A stretch of 64,000 bases of DNA, from the NCBI GenBank assembly GCA_001599355.1, contig BCGQ01000005.1, positions 190,222 to 254,221 on the forward strand. Reading direction: 5' to 3'. Position 1 is the first letter of the stretch, and every line of letters starts with the position of its first letter. Of the stretch, positions 20,128-29,427 are shown in pieces. Position numbers and translations under genes: made by a program. The stretch comes from Nakazawaea peltata. Its lineage: Eukaryota > Ascomycota > Pichiomycetes > Alaninales > Pachysolenaceae. The notes below the pieces were generated by a model, which was given only the letters and a program-made list of their open reading frames with translations, did no database searches and had not been told where the DNA came from.

Positions 20128-21058
20128 CTAATCCTGCTCAGCAACAGAAATCAATCTCTCGTCAATCTCATCCACACTCAAAATCTTGAACCCATCCTTC
20201 TCTGTGGCTACTCCAATCTCTAAATCATCTTTTCTGAACTCGGTTCCCAAAACATTACTCAATTGAACAATAGCAAACTCAACTACATCTTCCCATCCAC
20301 CTTTAACAAGAGTAGCAACACCGCTCTTCTTCTTCTTATTCAGTTTCTCCAACGAAGTCATTACTTGCTGTTGTTTAGGACCAGTAGAGGTCAGCTTCAG
20401 AGAATGGTAATATCCAGCAGGGTCACACTTGTAAAGACATGGTCCTAACTCATCATCAAAACTAATAAAGGTTAAAGCAACTCCCAATGGTCTCATATAA
20501 GCTCTTTGAGTGTAAATTTGTGACAAATTCAGCATTCTCTTCAGCAACAGATCACATGGCATCTCATAACCATACTTATATTTGAATTCAGCCAGTTCCA
20601 GTCTAGCTCTTAACAGTTGTGCTCTGGCATCAGCAATAGATCCATTGCAACACAATCCAACACTTGGAGAGATTTGGAATAAGTAACTAATAGTAGTTGG
20701 ATCCAATAATTTGTCTGGGATCTTCTTTTGCGATATCACAACAACACTATCTTCGCCACACACAGCGATAGATGTGAGATTTGACGAATTGATCAGTTTA
20801 AATGCATATTCTACTTGGTACAATCTTCCCTCAGGGGAGAAGATGGTGATATGTCTGTCGAATCCGGAATCTATTGATGTTAGTACTAGCCGCTTCACAA
20901 TGGTGAGGGATACGCCTTTGATAGGAGTCTCTTTTGGATATTGACGATTTTGATGGGTGGTCACTCCAGTGTGAGCCACGCAAATTGATCAATTGAACTC
21001 GATCAATCCCCAATATCCACCTCCTGGCTCATCTTATCACTCTCTACTTACTTGACAT
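20128..21058 (-). CDS. SCL1: Proteasome 20S alpha-1 subunit, two exons
   Basis: Subunit alpha1 of the 20S core. Exon 1 is 21058-21052 (ATGTCAA), the intron is 20871-21051 and exon 2 is 20870-20128, giving 249 residues (S. cerevisiae 252). Splicing makes [17 protein letters not shown], the family N-terminus; an unspliced start at 20979 gives an unrelated extension. The intron has GTAAGT, TACTAAC and AG. QVEYA, PDKLLDP and [14 protein letters not shown] are family signatures. Six CTG codons in two conserved stretches meet Ala at five sites and Val at one. It shares the upstream GTGGCGGAA element with other genes here. The symbol is confident; the exon structure is read directly from sequence and family fit. 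Confidence 0.95.
20871..21051 (-). other. SCL1 spliceosomal intron
   Basis: 181-bp phase-1 intron. The 5' splice site GTAAGT is at 21051-21046, the branch site TACTAAC is on the minus strand about 8 bp before the acceptor, and AG is at 20872-20871. 181 is not a multiple of three, so retention shifts the frame. The exon-1 piece is only seven bases long. Confidence 0.93.
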
Positions 21059-21260
21059 CTTGCTTTATCACGTTCCGCCACTTCTTTTAACTCCTGAATC
21101 TCATAGATTTGACGCTGTTCAAGACGAGTCGAAAATTTTTGTAGGGAGAGTTTTGCCACTACGTGTTGATTACTATAAAGGGAAATATAAAATAAATACT
21201 ATATTGGGAAATATATAAAATTCGTAATTTGCTACCACGAATCTCTAGTTGGGAGATAGT

Positions 21261-22277
21261 TTAATGGTTCTCCAGAAGAATACGAGTACAAAATTGGGCG
21301 AAATTTTCAGTATCGTTAACCTTATCTTGAAGACTAGGTTGACAAAATACAGCAAGAGTATTTCTCAGAATATTCAGAGGCATTTGTTTACCAGCTTGAA
21401 CGTAATGAGGTACCAGCTTGAATTTCCCATGGCTTACCTCTTGAAGACAGCTACCTGTTTGGAATGCAAGACAATCCTTAGGGATCTCTACTTTATATAC
21501 TTCTCCTGTTCTACTCTTTATGAACAATCCAGCAGAAGGATCAGGACTTTTAGGTAAAATTTCATCCTTTTCTTCATCAATAAACATAGCACTAGTAAGC
21601 CCTGTCAAACAAGAATGATCCAAATGCTCTCCACACCAGTCATCTGTTGAGCTGGGATCAATAGTAGCTGGATCTTGAGGGAAATAATGCAAGAGTCTCA
21701 GCTTTGTAGTATATGAATTCTTAACCAATTGACTCAAATATCCAGGTTTATAACCCTCCAATTTACTCTCACAGTAACGATCACAATTCTTCAGTACTTC
21801 TACTGACACATCGATGATCATATTGATCAATTTTTTACAATTTGACTCGAATTCTGGGATTAAATCCAGCACAGGCCAGATATTATGCGATGTGTAAGGT
21901 AAAAAATCCTCAAATCCTTCGATTTCTTCAACCGCCGGACCCTCTTTATTCCAGTCTTTATAGAAAGAACAGTTAATATAGTACGATCCCTTATAAGTAT
22001 CCGGTTTACCATTCAACTTCTCTCTACCAAGAGACCAACCAACAAGCCAAATACTTTCTGGGGATTCCAATTTGGCCAATTCTGACTCGGGTAATTGCAG
22101 TAATATAGAGCTTTGTTTCAACACCTTCTGACGAAGCGCCTTATATTCGGCAGGAAGATCTTTAACCACGATGATCCCAAGGGAATCTGGACCGAACAGA
22201 GATTCTAACTCATTGAAGTCGACATCGGCTGTTTTCAACAGATCTAATGAGACAGTAACAGGTGACAGGATATTCAT
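21261..22277 (-). CDS. 2OG-Fe(II) oxygenase, isopenicillin-N-synthase-like
   Basis: Predicted 2-oxoglutarate/Fe(II)-dependent oxygenase of 338 residues. It has the DIOX_N-like N-terminal half. The metal-binding HxD is in EHLDHSCLTGL, and a distal His lies in the region near SHGKFKLVPHY. The substrate is unknown; some fungal relatives are uncharacterised. I chose the ATG at 22275-22277 (MNILSPVTVSL). An upstream in-frame extension to 22499 is basic, GC-rich and lies in the spacer shared with HOS2. It is a distant relative, not a close copy, of the tandem pair at 56.8-59.4 kb. Confidence 0.7.
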   Translation of the reverse strand: MNILSPVTVSLDLLKTADVDFNELESLFGPDSLGIIVVKDLPAEYKALRQKVLKQSSILLQLPESELAKLESPESIWLVGWSLGREKLNGKPDTYKGSYYINCSFYKDWNKEGPAVEEIEGFEDFLPYTSHNIWPVLDLIPEFESNCKKLINMIIDVSVEVLKNCDRYCESKLEGYKPGYLSQLVKNSYTTKLRLLHYFPQDPATIDPSSTDDWCGEHLDHSCLTGLTSAMFIDEEKDEILPKSPDPSAGLFIKSRTGEVYKVEIPKDCLAFQTGSCLQEVSHGKFKLVPHYVQAGKQMPLNILRNTLAVFCQPSLQDKVNDTENFAQFCTRILLENH

Positions 22278-22712
22278 TTTCAACAACTTGAGTAGTATCT
22301 GATCAACATGACGGCTCAATTGATATTTATGTCGAGCTGCGCTGGAAGAGCCGTTCAGCCCATCGTTCCGCCTATGAGCCGCGCAGTCCTGCAATTCGAG
22401 CCGAGTTCCGCAGGCCTTCGCGCGCGGCTCCCCCACCTGTCTCTTCCCTCGTTCTCTTCTCTGTTTCCTGAGCAAAATATCATTAAATCCAATTACCACA
22501 GCACTTTACGAATATCCATCAACTACCGAAAATTTTCTCCCAATTTTTAATCAAACCTTTAAAAGATTCAAAAAGGTCGTTCGTATTGAGACATTTAGAC
22601 GGTCATAGGATCTGTTTTAAAGTTTATAGTGGATTAAACAGCCGATATTTTATTGGGAACCAAAAAAATCCACACCCATCCATACATTTATACCCAAAAT
22701 CCCACCCCTACG
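22278..22712. other. Divergent promoter, HOS2 and oxygenase
   Basis: 435-bp shared spacer. The GC-rich part (22345-22432) holds several GAGCC/GGCTC elements, two of which form a 9-bp inverted repeat (GAGCCGCGC at 22376-22384; GCGCGGCTC at 22422-22430). The rest is AT-rich. Confidence 0.55.
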
Positions 22713-24110
22713 ATGTCTTATTCTTGGGGAGATGAAGAAACCCTTCAAGAGGACCTGAAGACTCTCAAATTCAAACCCTTATACGAGCTTCAATCCAATT
22801 TCAATCAACTGTACAAACCAAAAGTATCATACCATTTCAATCCTGAGCTGACAGAGTACCATTATGGAGTACGGCATCCTATGAAACCCTTCCGTTTAAT
22901 GTTGACCGACCATTTGGTGTCTCTGTACCAGTTACATGAGCAGGTGGATATTTACAAGCCAAGAAGAGCCACTAGAGAGGAATTATTGGATTTCCATTCG
23001 GAAGATTACATCAACTTTTTATCCACCATCACTCCAGACCAACTGAGTCAGAAACTGTACCTGAAACAGTTACTGGAATTCAATATTGGAGATGACTGTC
23101 CGGTTTTCGATGGAATGTACGATTATCTGACGATATATACTGGGCTGTCTTTGGATCTGACCCGTAAATTGATCGACAATCAGAGTGATATCCTGATCAA
23201 TTGGTCTGGAGGTTTACATCATGCCAAAAAGGTCGAGCCTTCCGGCTTTTGTTACGTTAACGACATTGTTCTTTCCATTTTGAATTTGCTCAGAGTTTAT
23301 CCTAGAGTTTTATATATAGACATTGATATTCATCATGGAGATGGAGTACAGGATGCTTTTTATTTGAGTGACCGTGTTATGACTTGTTCTTTCCATAAAT
23401 ATGACGGGAATTTCTTCCCTTCAACAGGGAATCATACCGAAGTTGGGTTAGAGAAGGGGAAAAATTACTCGATTAACGTCCCATTAAGAGACGGAATCGA
23501 TGACGAAAACTATATCAGACTCTTCAAGTCCATTATGGAACCATTAATAAACCAATTCCGTCCCTCAGTGATTGTTCAACAGTGTGGAGCTGACTCTCTT
23601 GGATGTGACAGACTCGGTGTCTTCAATTTGAACATCAAACTGCATGGAGAATGTGTAAATTTCATCAAAAGTTTCGGAATCCCAATGCTTGTTTTAGGAG
23701 GAGGAGGATATACTCCTCGTAATGTGAGCAGATTATGGTGTTATGAGACTTCTTTAATGACCAATGTGAAATTACAGAACAAATTACCCGATTCTTTACC
23801 ATTCAGGGAATGGTTCAAGCCGGACTTCTCTTTGCATCCTAATTTGGACGGTAAAATCGAGAATAAGAACAATAGAAAGTACTTGGATAACTTGAGGACC
23901 ACCATTTTAGAGAAATTACGGTTCCTCAATGGAGCACCTAGTGTATCGATGTCGGAGATTGCTCCTGACTTGATGAATTTCGATGCTGATGGTGATGAGG
24001 CTGTGATTTATGAGAGATTCAAGTCGGAATTACTGCAGGATGAGTATTTCGAACAGAAGAAACTGGAGTTGACGGTTAAAGATGAGCTGAGAATTGGTGA
24101 GTTGATATAG
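22713..24110 (+). CDS. HOS2: Class I histone deacetylase, Set3-complex type
   Basis: Zinc-dependent deacetylase of 465 residues; in S. cerevisiae Hos2 works in the Set3 complex on coding regions of active genes. Family signatures are the conserved [12 protein letters not shown] (catalytic His pair about 169-170), [13 protein letters not shown] and [12 protein letters not shown]. From memory, in the segment with YTGxSLDxTRKL and SDIxINWSGG, all three x positions are Ala in S. cerevisiae and CTG here, which is strong evidence for the CUG-Ala code. ATG at 22713 (MSYSWGDEE). An upstream in-frame TTG start at 22653 is not supported. Ends 52 bp before the convergent CHM7. Confidence 0.94.
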   Translation: MSYSWGDEETLQEDLKTLKFKPLYELQSNFNQLYKPKVSYHFNPELTEYHYGVRHPMKPFRLMLTDHLVSLYQLHEQVDIYKPRRATREELLDFHSEDYINFLSTITPDQLSQKLYLKQLLEFNIGDDCPVFDGMYDYLTIYTGLSLDLTRKLIDNQSDILINWSGGLHHAKKVEPSGFCYVNDIVLSILNLLRVYPRVLYIDIDIHHGDGVQDAFYLSDRVMTCSFHKYDGNFFPSTGNHTEVGLEKGKNYSINVPLRDGIDDENYIRLFKSIMEPLINQFRPSVIVQQCGADSLGCDRLGVFNLNIKLHGECVNFIKSFGIPMLVLGGGGYTPRNVSRLWCYETSLMTNVKLQNKLPDSLPFREWFKPDFSLHPNLDGKIENKNNRKYLDNLRTTILEKLRFLNGAPSVSMSEIAPDLMNFDADGDEAVIYERFKSELLQDEYFEQKKLELTVKDELRIGELI

Positions 24111-24162
24111 ATTTGTATATTATGTATTAATTAGATGTTATGTATGAGAAGATAGTAGGAAT

Positions 24163-25695
24163 TCAAGCTGGAAGGGGAGTTCTATCTGAGGAGTCGGTCG
24201 TACCGGCTTCAGTTTTACCGGCTTCAGTTTTACCAGCCTCAATGGTACCGGCTTCAGTTTTACCGGCTTCAGTTTTACCAGCCTCAATGGTACCAGCCTC
24301 AGTTTTACCAGCCTCAGTTTTACCAGCCTCAGTTTTACCAGCCTCAGTTTTACCAGCCTCAGTCTTCCCAACCTCAGTCTTCCCAACCTCAGTCTTACCT
24401 TGCTCAGTCTTACCTTGCTCAGTCTTACCCTCAACCTTTTGTCTCATCGACCCATCATCGACCCCCAACTCAGTCTTGGCCAACAGTGGTGCTCCACTCA
24501 AATTCTTGAACTCCTCATCCCTCAATCCCTCTAATTCTGCATCGACTTCCCCATCATCCACCTCCCCAACAATAGACTGCTTCTTACTCTCTTCAATAGC
24601 CTCACTCATCTCATCCAATATCTCATCCAAATTACCCTCCAGCTCAAGTTGCTTATTCAATTCCTTCAAAATAGACGAATTCTCAGTAATGGTCTGAATA
24701 ACTGTCTTATTGAAACTCTGCTGGTTAATTTGATCCAACAATACCTGCAAATTATTCAACTGCTCCTGATTATTAACCAACTGACGCTCGACCCTCTTGA
24801 ATTGCTGCAACTTTAACTTTATGCTGTCTGGGGTAACCGTTTGTGGTACATCGGGATTCAGTACACGACTTTTGTATTGAAGAAGCAGCTGTTTACGGAG
24901 CAATTGGTCCAGCTGCACGCCCGAGATCTTTTTCGAAAGCTTATGAATTGCTAATTTGAGCGTCAGAACTGCAATGTCAGTCTCATCGATTTCACTCTTT
25001 TCTCCATTATTATGGAATTTAATCACCCCCTCCGTCGTAAATGATAATTTAGGGAGATCTCTCGAGAGGTAAAGAAGGATCAAATCAAAATCGGTCTCAG
25101 TGATCCCTGAACATTCTTTCAACAGTAAATCGTACCATTCGGATTTGTGGATGATATAGTCACTAAATTCTTCAAGACTGAGATGATTATATTTATAATG
25201 ATCAAACACTTGTAAAGCTAATTTTTTAAGAGTAGGGATCGAGACTAAGGTGTCTCTTTTGAACAATTTAGCACCACTTCCCAGTCCAGATTCATATTCT
25301 AAGTTGTAAATTGTACTTGAGATCATTTTAAATACCATTTGACTCACCATCGACCCTTGAAGTCCTCTCTTTTTGAACTGTCCTATAGGTTTCAATTCTT
25401 GGGTTTGATTAACCATATGATTTATCACTATTGGGAGGGTATTTTTGGCCAACTTGAGATCATTCCTATTTGCAGGATGTATCCTTGAAAGGTCCTCTAA
25501 GTCCATACATGTCAAATTCGTGAACACTTGTTGATTAAATAACTCCCTGATCACCTGTTCCCAGTTCGAAACATTAGCCTCATAACCATCTATGTTGACC
25601 TCTTTCAACAGGAGGAGATCTCTAGTGAAAAGTGACTCCAATCTCGATTCTTTGACTTTTTGGCCAATTATCTGCAGAGTTAACTCGTAATTCAT
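24163..25695 (-). CDS. CHM7: ESCRT-III-like Chm7/CHMP7
   Basis: Predicted ESCRT-III family protein of 510 residues working in nuclear-envelope and nuclear-pore quality control with Heh1/Lem2 (family knowledge). The N-terminal half has winged-helix-like CHMP7 features. Residues ~295-375 are a Snf7-type coiled coil (VERQLVNNQEQLNNLQVLL), then an acidic stretch (ILDEMSEAIEESKKQ). The C-terminal ~90 residues are a tandem run of G-K-T-E-A units, produced by a 15-bp minisatellite and probably dispensable (inference). ATG at 25693-25695. It shares the promoter with HSM3. Confidence 0.8.
   Translation of the reverse strand: MNYELTLQIIGQKVKESRLESLFTRDLLLLKEVNIDGYEANVSNWEQVIRELFNQQVFTNLTCMDLEDLSRIHPANRNDLKLAKNTLPIVINHMVNQTQELKPIGQFKKRGLQGSMVSQMVFKMISSTIYNLEYESGLGSGAKLFKRDTLVSIPTLKKLALQVFDHYKYNHLSLEEFSDYIIHKSEWYDLLLKECSGITETDFDLILLYLSRDLPKLSFTTEGVIKFHNNGEKSEIDETDIAVLTLKLAIHKLSKKISGVQLDQLLRKQLLLQYKSRVLNPDVPQTVTPDSIKLKLQQFKRVERQLVNNQEQLNNLQVLLDQINQQSFNKTVIQTITENSSILKELNKQLELEGNLDEILDEMSEAIEESKKQSIVGEVDDGEVDAELEGLRDEEFKNLSGAPLLAKTELGVDDGSMRQKVEGKTEQGKTEQGKTEVGKTEVGKTEAGKTEAGKTEAGKTEAGKTEAGTIEAGKTEAGKTEAGTIEAGKTEAGKTEAGTTDSSDRTPLPA
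24190..24440 (-). repeat. 15-bp coding minisatellite in CHM7 tail
   Basis: About 16 units encode GKTEA, with GKTEQ and GKTEV variants and GTIEA interruptions. On the + strand the same DNA has an open frame of VLPAS repeats, which I treat as a shadow. Copy number probably varies between strains (inference). Confidence 0.9.
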
Positions 25696-26003
25696 GATTT
25701 AGATGTGGGTTTAGTGGTTCTGTTGACCTTATGTCATCTCATCAATTTCGAGGACGATCTTGAGTAACATGAGCAAAATACGAAAATACCACTCACTGAA
25801 ACAGAATCAAAACTGAGCCAGGGCGGAACAGCGGCGGAGAATTGGCGGAGAATCTCAACCAACGCGCGCATTCAAGCGGAAATATAAGCGGATTTTCACT
25901 CGACTCATTTCTAATCATTTGATTCCACCTCATCTCATTCATCCATCAATTCAAAAACCTCACCAAACTTCCCAACCACAGTCCCCTCCCATCTACTCCC
26001 ACC
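25696..26003. other. Divergent promoter, CHM7 and HSM3
   Basis: 308-bp shared spacer. It holds GGGCGGAAC and two GGCGGAGAAT elements in 25815-25855, similar to an element upstream of SCL1 and to the cluster at 15870-15932. Confidence 0.55.
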
Positions 26004-27467
26004 ATGGAAACATCCGAAATCACCTCAGAACTCTCCCAACTGATCGATGATATCAGCGTTGACAAATTGACTCGTTGCCTCCGTCAATTAGACCTTCAAC
26101 CCTCTTCAAAGTACAACGATATCCTCCTACTGATCGTGCAACTATTACAAAATTCGAATCTATACGCTAACCCTGACAACACAAACTTGAGAGAGTGTCT
26201 TTTGAAGTTATTTGATAAGCTTGTCGACCATTACTCATTCGATGAGTTCACGCTGGAGATTTGTTCCACGTCCCAATTGGTTCAATATGTCGATCAATTG
26301 CAAGATTCCCAGGTATTAAAAAGCATAAGTCGGGTTATATTGAAACTGGAACCTAAAGACATCTGGCTGAACACCGATTTATTGAAGGTTTTAGTGACCA
26401 AATTGAATGATTCTCATGCTTCAATTGGTGTTGTGAGTCTTGTCGAAGAGCTCATATTCGATTTGGGATCAGATCCGAGGTCTTTATTGATTAGAAGACG
26501 GTTAATCTCAAAGGAGATAGTAAGTGTGTTGTTGGAGATGAAATTGGCTTCCAAAGATGATCTCGAATTGATGGCAAGATGTACCGATTTAGTCCTGAAA
26601 GTTTACATTCCCTTCATTGTCCAGTCGGACGAGTTCCCTGTTCTGTTATATTCCTTTGATGACGTGTCAAGTAGTGATGACGTTATTTATCCATTGGTAG
26701 TCCTGAATTTCTATTCCAGAATGTTATCTAGTCTTCTCCAAAGGGTTAAAGATTCTCACACTAATAGTGAGGATGAGATTTTATTTATTTTGACCAATTC
26801 CAAGATCAAATCTTTGCTCACGATTTTGAGTCTTGATGATTCCAACGATTCTCGTCTCGAATTACTCGACAACCCTCTCATCACCAATACTTTGGTAGAG
26901 ATTGTTCGTAAAGTTTCTTACTTACCTGGGGGTTTACAGGAAGTTCTGCCAGAACTCACAGAATTTTATTTAAAATTGTACGTAGAATCCGGAGATGACA
27001 GTGAGTTTACTTTGAATATTTTGGAGCAAATTAACCCAATATCTTTCTTGGATAGTGGAGATCTCGGTTTACAGTACGTATCTGATCTCGAATTAGATTA
27101 TAGAACTAAATTCCAAGTGCTTAATTTAATGAGTAACGAACATTTGTTCTTGAAATATGTTGCTCCTAAACTTACATCACAAAAAATCGAGAAATTAGGC
27201 CCAGTTTTGGAAGTTTTCCATTTTTTACAAATAATGACCTCCTTCCCATGGGCTGCTAGATGTTTAGTAGGTCAATTACCTTCTACAATGAACTTCTTGA
27301 TCACTACTTTTGTGTCCAATCATGAAGTTGAAGCTTTAAGATTCCAAATTTTCGACCAAATCGTAGAAAATTGCTCTGCTGAAGAATTAGGAATATGGAA
27401 ACAAAGGCTACAAAGAGACCAGTTCACTTATCACCCGAGGGTAGATGTTCTGGACAATACTGTTTAA
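26004..27467 (+). CDS. HSM3: Hsm3/PSMD5-like 19S base assembly chaperone
   Basis: All-helical, leucine-rich protein of 487 residues, matching S. cerevisiae Hsm3 in length (480) and helical-repeat character. Hsm3 chaperones Rpt1/Rpt2 assembly of the proteasome base. A C-terminal FPWAARCLVGQLPSTMNFL segment resembles a similarly placed PSMD5 motif (recalled). The assignment rests on overall pattern and is not firm; another HEAT/ARM-like protein remains possible. ATG at 26004; ends 29 bp from the convergent four-helix gene. Confidence 0.6.
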   Translation: METSEITSELSQLIDDISVDKLTRCLRQLDLQPSSKYNDILLLIVQLLQNSNLYANPDNTNLRECLLKLFDKLVDHYSFDEFTLEICSTSQLVQYVDQLQDSQVLKSISRVILKLEPKDIWLNTDLLKVLVTKLNDSHASIGVVSLVEELIFDLGSDPRSLLIRRRLISKEIVSVLLEMKLASKDDLELMARCTDLVLKVYIPFIVQSDEFPVLLYSFDDVSSSDDVIYPLVVLNFYSRMLSSLLQRVKDSHTNSEDEILFILTNSKIKSLLTILSLDDSNDSRLELLDNPLITNTLVEIVRKVSYLPGGLQEVLPELTEFYLKLYVESGDDSEFTLNILEQINPISFLDSGDLGLQYVSDLELDYRTKFQVLNLMSNEHLFLKYVAPKLTSQKIEKLGPVLEVFHFLQIMTSFPWAARCLVGQLPSTMNFLITTFVSNHEVEALRFQIFDQIVENCSAEELGIWKQRLQRDQFTYHPRVDVLDNTV

Positions 27468-27496
27468 TTAAAACTCGAAATAAAATTATGCTATAT

Positions 27497-29137
27497 TTAT
27501 GCAGTTTGAATCTTGATTCTTCTCCATTTTTCACGGTCGTACTCGCCGAACCCGCCAAGTGGAGTTGGACTCTCAGTGGAGGACATTGTAGAATCCTCTT
27601 CTTCTTCGACAACAGCTACCGATGGTGTCCTTGGAACTATTGAGGCCTTAGAAGGAGAAGAAACTGGGGTTGTGGTAAAAGACCTCTCTGTGGTATCTCT
27701 TTTCACCGGAGACAATGATTTGGTTCGCCTTGGGAAGGTGTTTCCCGTAGCTGGGTATTGATGTGTCTGACGGTATTTCAAGTTTTCGATGCTGTACAAT
27801 GATTTGGAATGTTTGTGATAATTGTTGGTTAAGGCTGGAGTTGAGATATCGGCAGCTGATAAGTGAAGGTTAGAGCTCGAAAAGAATTTCTTGATTGGTG
27901 AATGATGCTGACTCTTTGATTTGTATGTAGATGAATTCGATGATGTAGCAATGTGCTTGGACTTGGTAGGTGAAGTTTTAACAGTGGAACCTGCAGAGAT
28001 TCCAGCTGCCCCAGCAAAGGCTGCCGTTGTAGCTGCACTATCGAAAGTCTGTTTACCATCTGATAAGAAATCTTGATCTGAAGGGATCGAAATTGGACTA
28101 TTGATACTTTCCAGATCTTGCATTGGTTCCTTCTGTTGCTGCTCTTCAAGGAAATTATTATAGTCCAGAATAACATCAGCCTGGTGATACTGTTTTGCAA
28201 TGGTGTTCAATCTCAAAGTGGAAGATGAGGCAACATGATGAACACCGTTATTATTCCAGTCTTCTAAGGAGATAAAACCTTTGGAATTTGACTCAGGAAG
28301 AGGAGGAGGAACAGGAATTGTAGCTTCGATTTGAATTTCTTCCTCATCTTGTTCTGGTTGAGAATATTGCTTCAGGTACACTTGGTTATTTTGTAAATTT
28401 TGGGTCAAATTCTGCTGTTGCATCTGTTGGAGTACCAAAATATCACTTTCCCCCTTCTGCAAATGAGGTGGAAGTAAAGAACTCGAAATAAACAGTAACA
28501 CATTCTTCTCATTTTGTAGCACTTCATCTGACTGCCAATGAGGATGATGCATGCATTGAATATCATCGATCGAAACAGAAGCTGGTATAAGATCAGTTTC
28601 AGCAGTCAGTTGAGATGATTTTCTGATCTTGAACACATTCAACAGAGATCCATTTGGATGCTCCACCAAGGTCAGTAAAGAGTCCTTATTATTTATGACT
28701 TGTGACATATCATTGGCTGACACCATCAGAATTTGCCATTTAAGTACAAATTTAGTATAATATTGCAGAATAACCAATCCTTTGATTAATTGAAGCACCA
28801 CAAATATATTGGTCCAGACGCAGGTCAAATTGGTATCAGGTCCATTATCAGTAGAATGCTGCACCAATGTATTGACCATTTGTAAACCAGTAGCAAGCAG
28901 TAATAAAGACGACAACATCAAGGCAATCAAAGCTGTGACACACCATTTACTACGATGTCTGACATTTGCAATCAAGGCCAACATACCAACTGCACTGACC
29001 AATTCTCCAACCAAATATAAAATGGAAATTACCAACTGTTTCCTGCTGCCCTCATCTTGTATCACAATAATTAAGCGGATTACCAGAGCCCCAATGGCAC
29101 ATAGTAAACCGACAATGGGTACTATAACCTCCTTCAT
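27497..29137 (-). CDS. Four-helix membrane protein, uncharacterised
   Basis: 546 residues. About four N-terminal hydrophobic segments (residues 3-25, 38-58, 66-90, 108-130) are followed by a ~400-residue Ser/Gln/Pro-rich tail that is presumably cytosolic and disordered. The tail contains SLSPVKRDT- and SSPSKAS-like candidate phosphosites. The C-terminus has a distinctive GGFGEYDREKWRRI patch. I do not recognise a characterised family. ATG at 29135-29137. Two copies of the recurrent TTTCC...GGAAA dyad lie at 29298-29347, upstream of it. Confidence 0.7.
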   Translation of the reverse strand: MKEVIVPIVGLLCAIGALVIRLIIVIQDEGSRKQLVISILYLVGELVSAVGMLALIANVRHRSKWCVTALIALMLSSLLLLATGLQMVNTLVQHSTDNGPDTNLTCVWTNIFVVLQLIKGLVILQYYTKFVLKWQILMVSANDMSQVINNKDSLLTLVEHPNGSLLNVFKIRKSSQLTAETDLIPASVSIDDIQCMHHPHWQSDEVLQNEKNVLLFISSSLLPPHLQKGESDILVLQQMQQQNLTQNLQNNQVYLKQYSQPEQDEEEIQIEATIPVPPPLPESNSKGFISLEDWNNNGVHHVASSSTLRLNTIAKQYHQADVILDYNNFLEEQQQKEPMQDLESINSPISIPSDQDFLSDGKQTFDSAATTAAFAGAAGISAGSTVKTSPTKSKHIATSSNSSTYKSKSQHHSPIKKFFSSSNLHLSAADISTPALTNNYHKHSKSLYSIENLKYRQTHQYPATGNTFPRRTKSLSPVKRDTTERSFTTTPVSSPSKASIVPRTPSVAVVEEEEDSTMSSTESPTPLGGFGEYDREKWRRIKIQTA

Positions 29138-29427
29138 TTCACTACAGGCCCTTCTCAGACTCTATCGATCTACCTCCAGACTACAATTATATATTTAAAA
29201 CCAACTGAAATCACCTCCATGCACGTCAATCCCCCAAAACTTGATCTAACAGCTTAAAAAAGGGGAAAATTTTATTTCAAAGGGCAATATTTACACATTT
29301 CCCGATTAGGAAAGAATATTTGATTTATCAACAAATCCTAATTGGGACAATTTAGGAGACAGCGCACTACTTTTATTAGATAGATGAATATTATTAGGTC
29401 TAATGCATTGTATCTATACCATCTAGA

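Noticed and set aside
22278-22499. N-terminal extension of the first 2OG oxygenase
   Set aside because: Basic, GC-rich and in the HOS2 promoter; MNILSPVTVSL at 22277 is a better start.
24140-24697. Open frame of VLPAS repeats opposite CHM7
   Set aside because: It is the antisense reading of the coding minisatellite and has no independent content.
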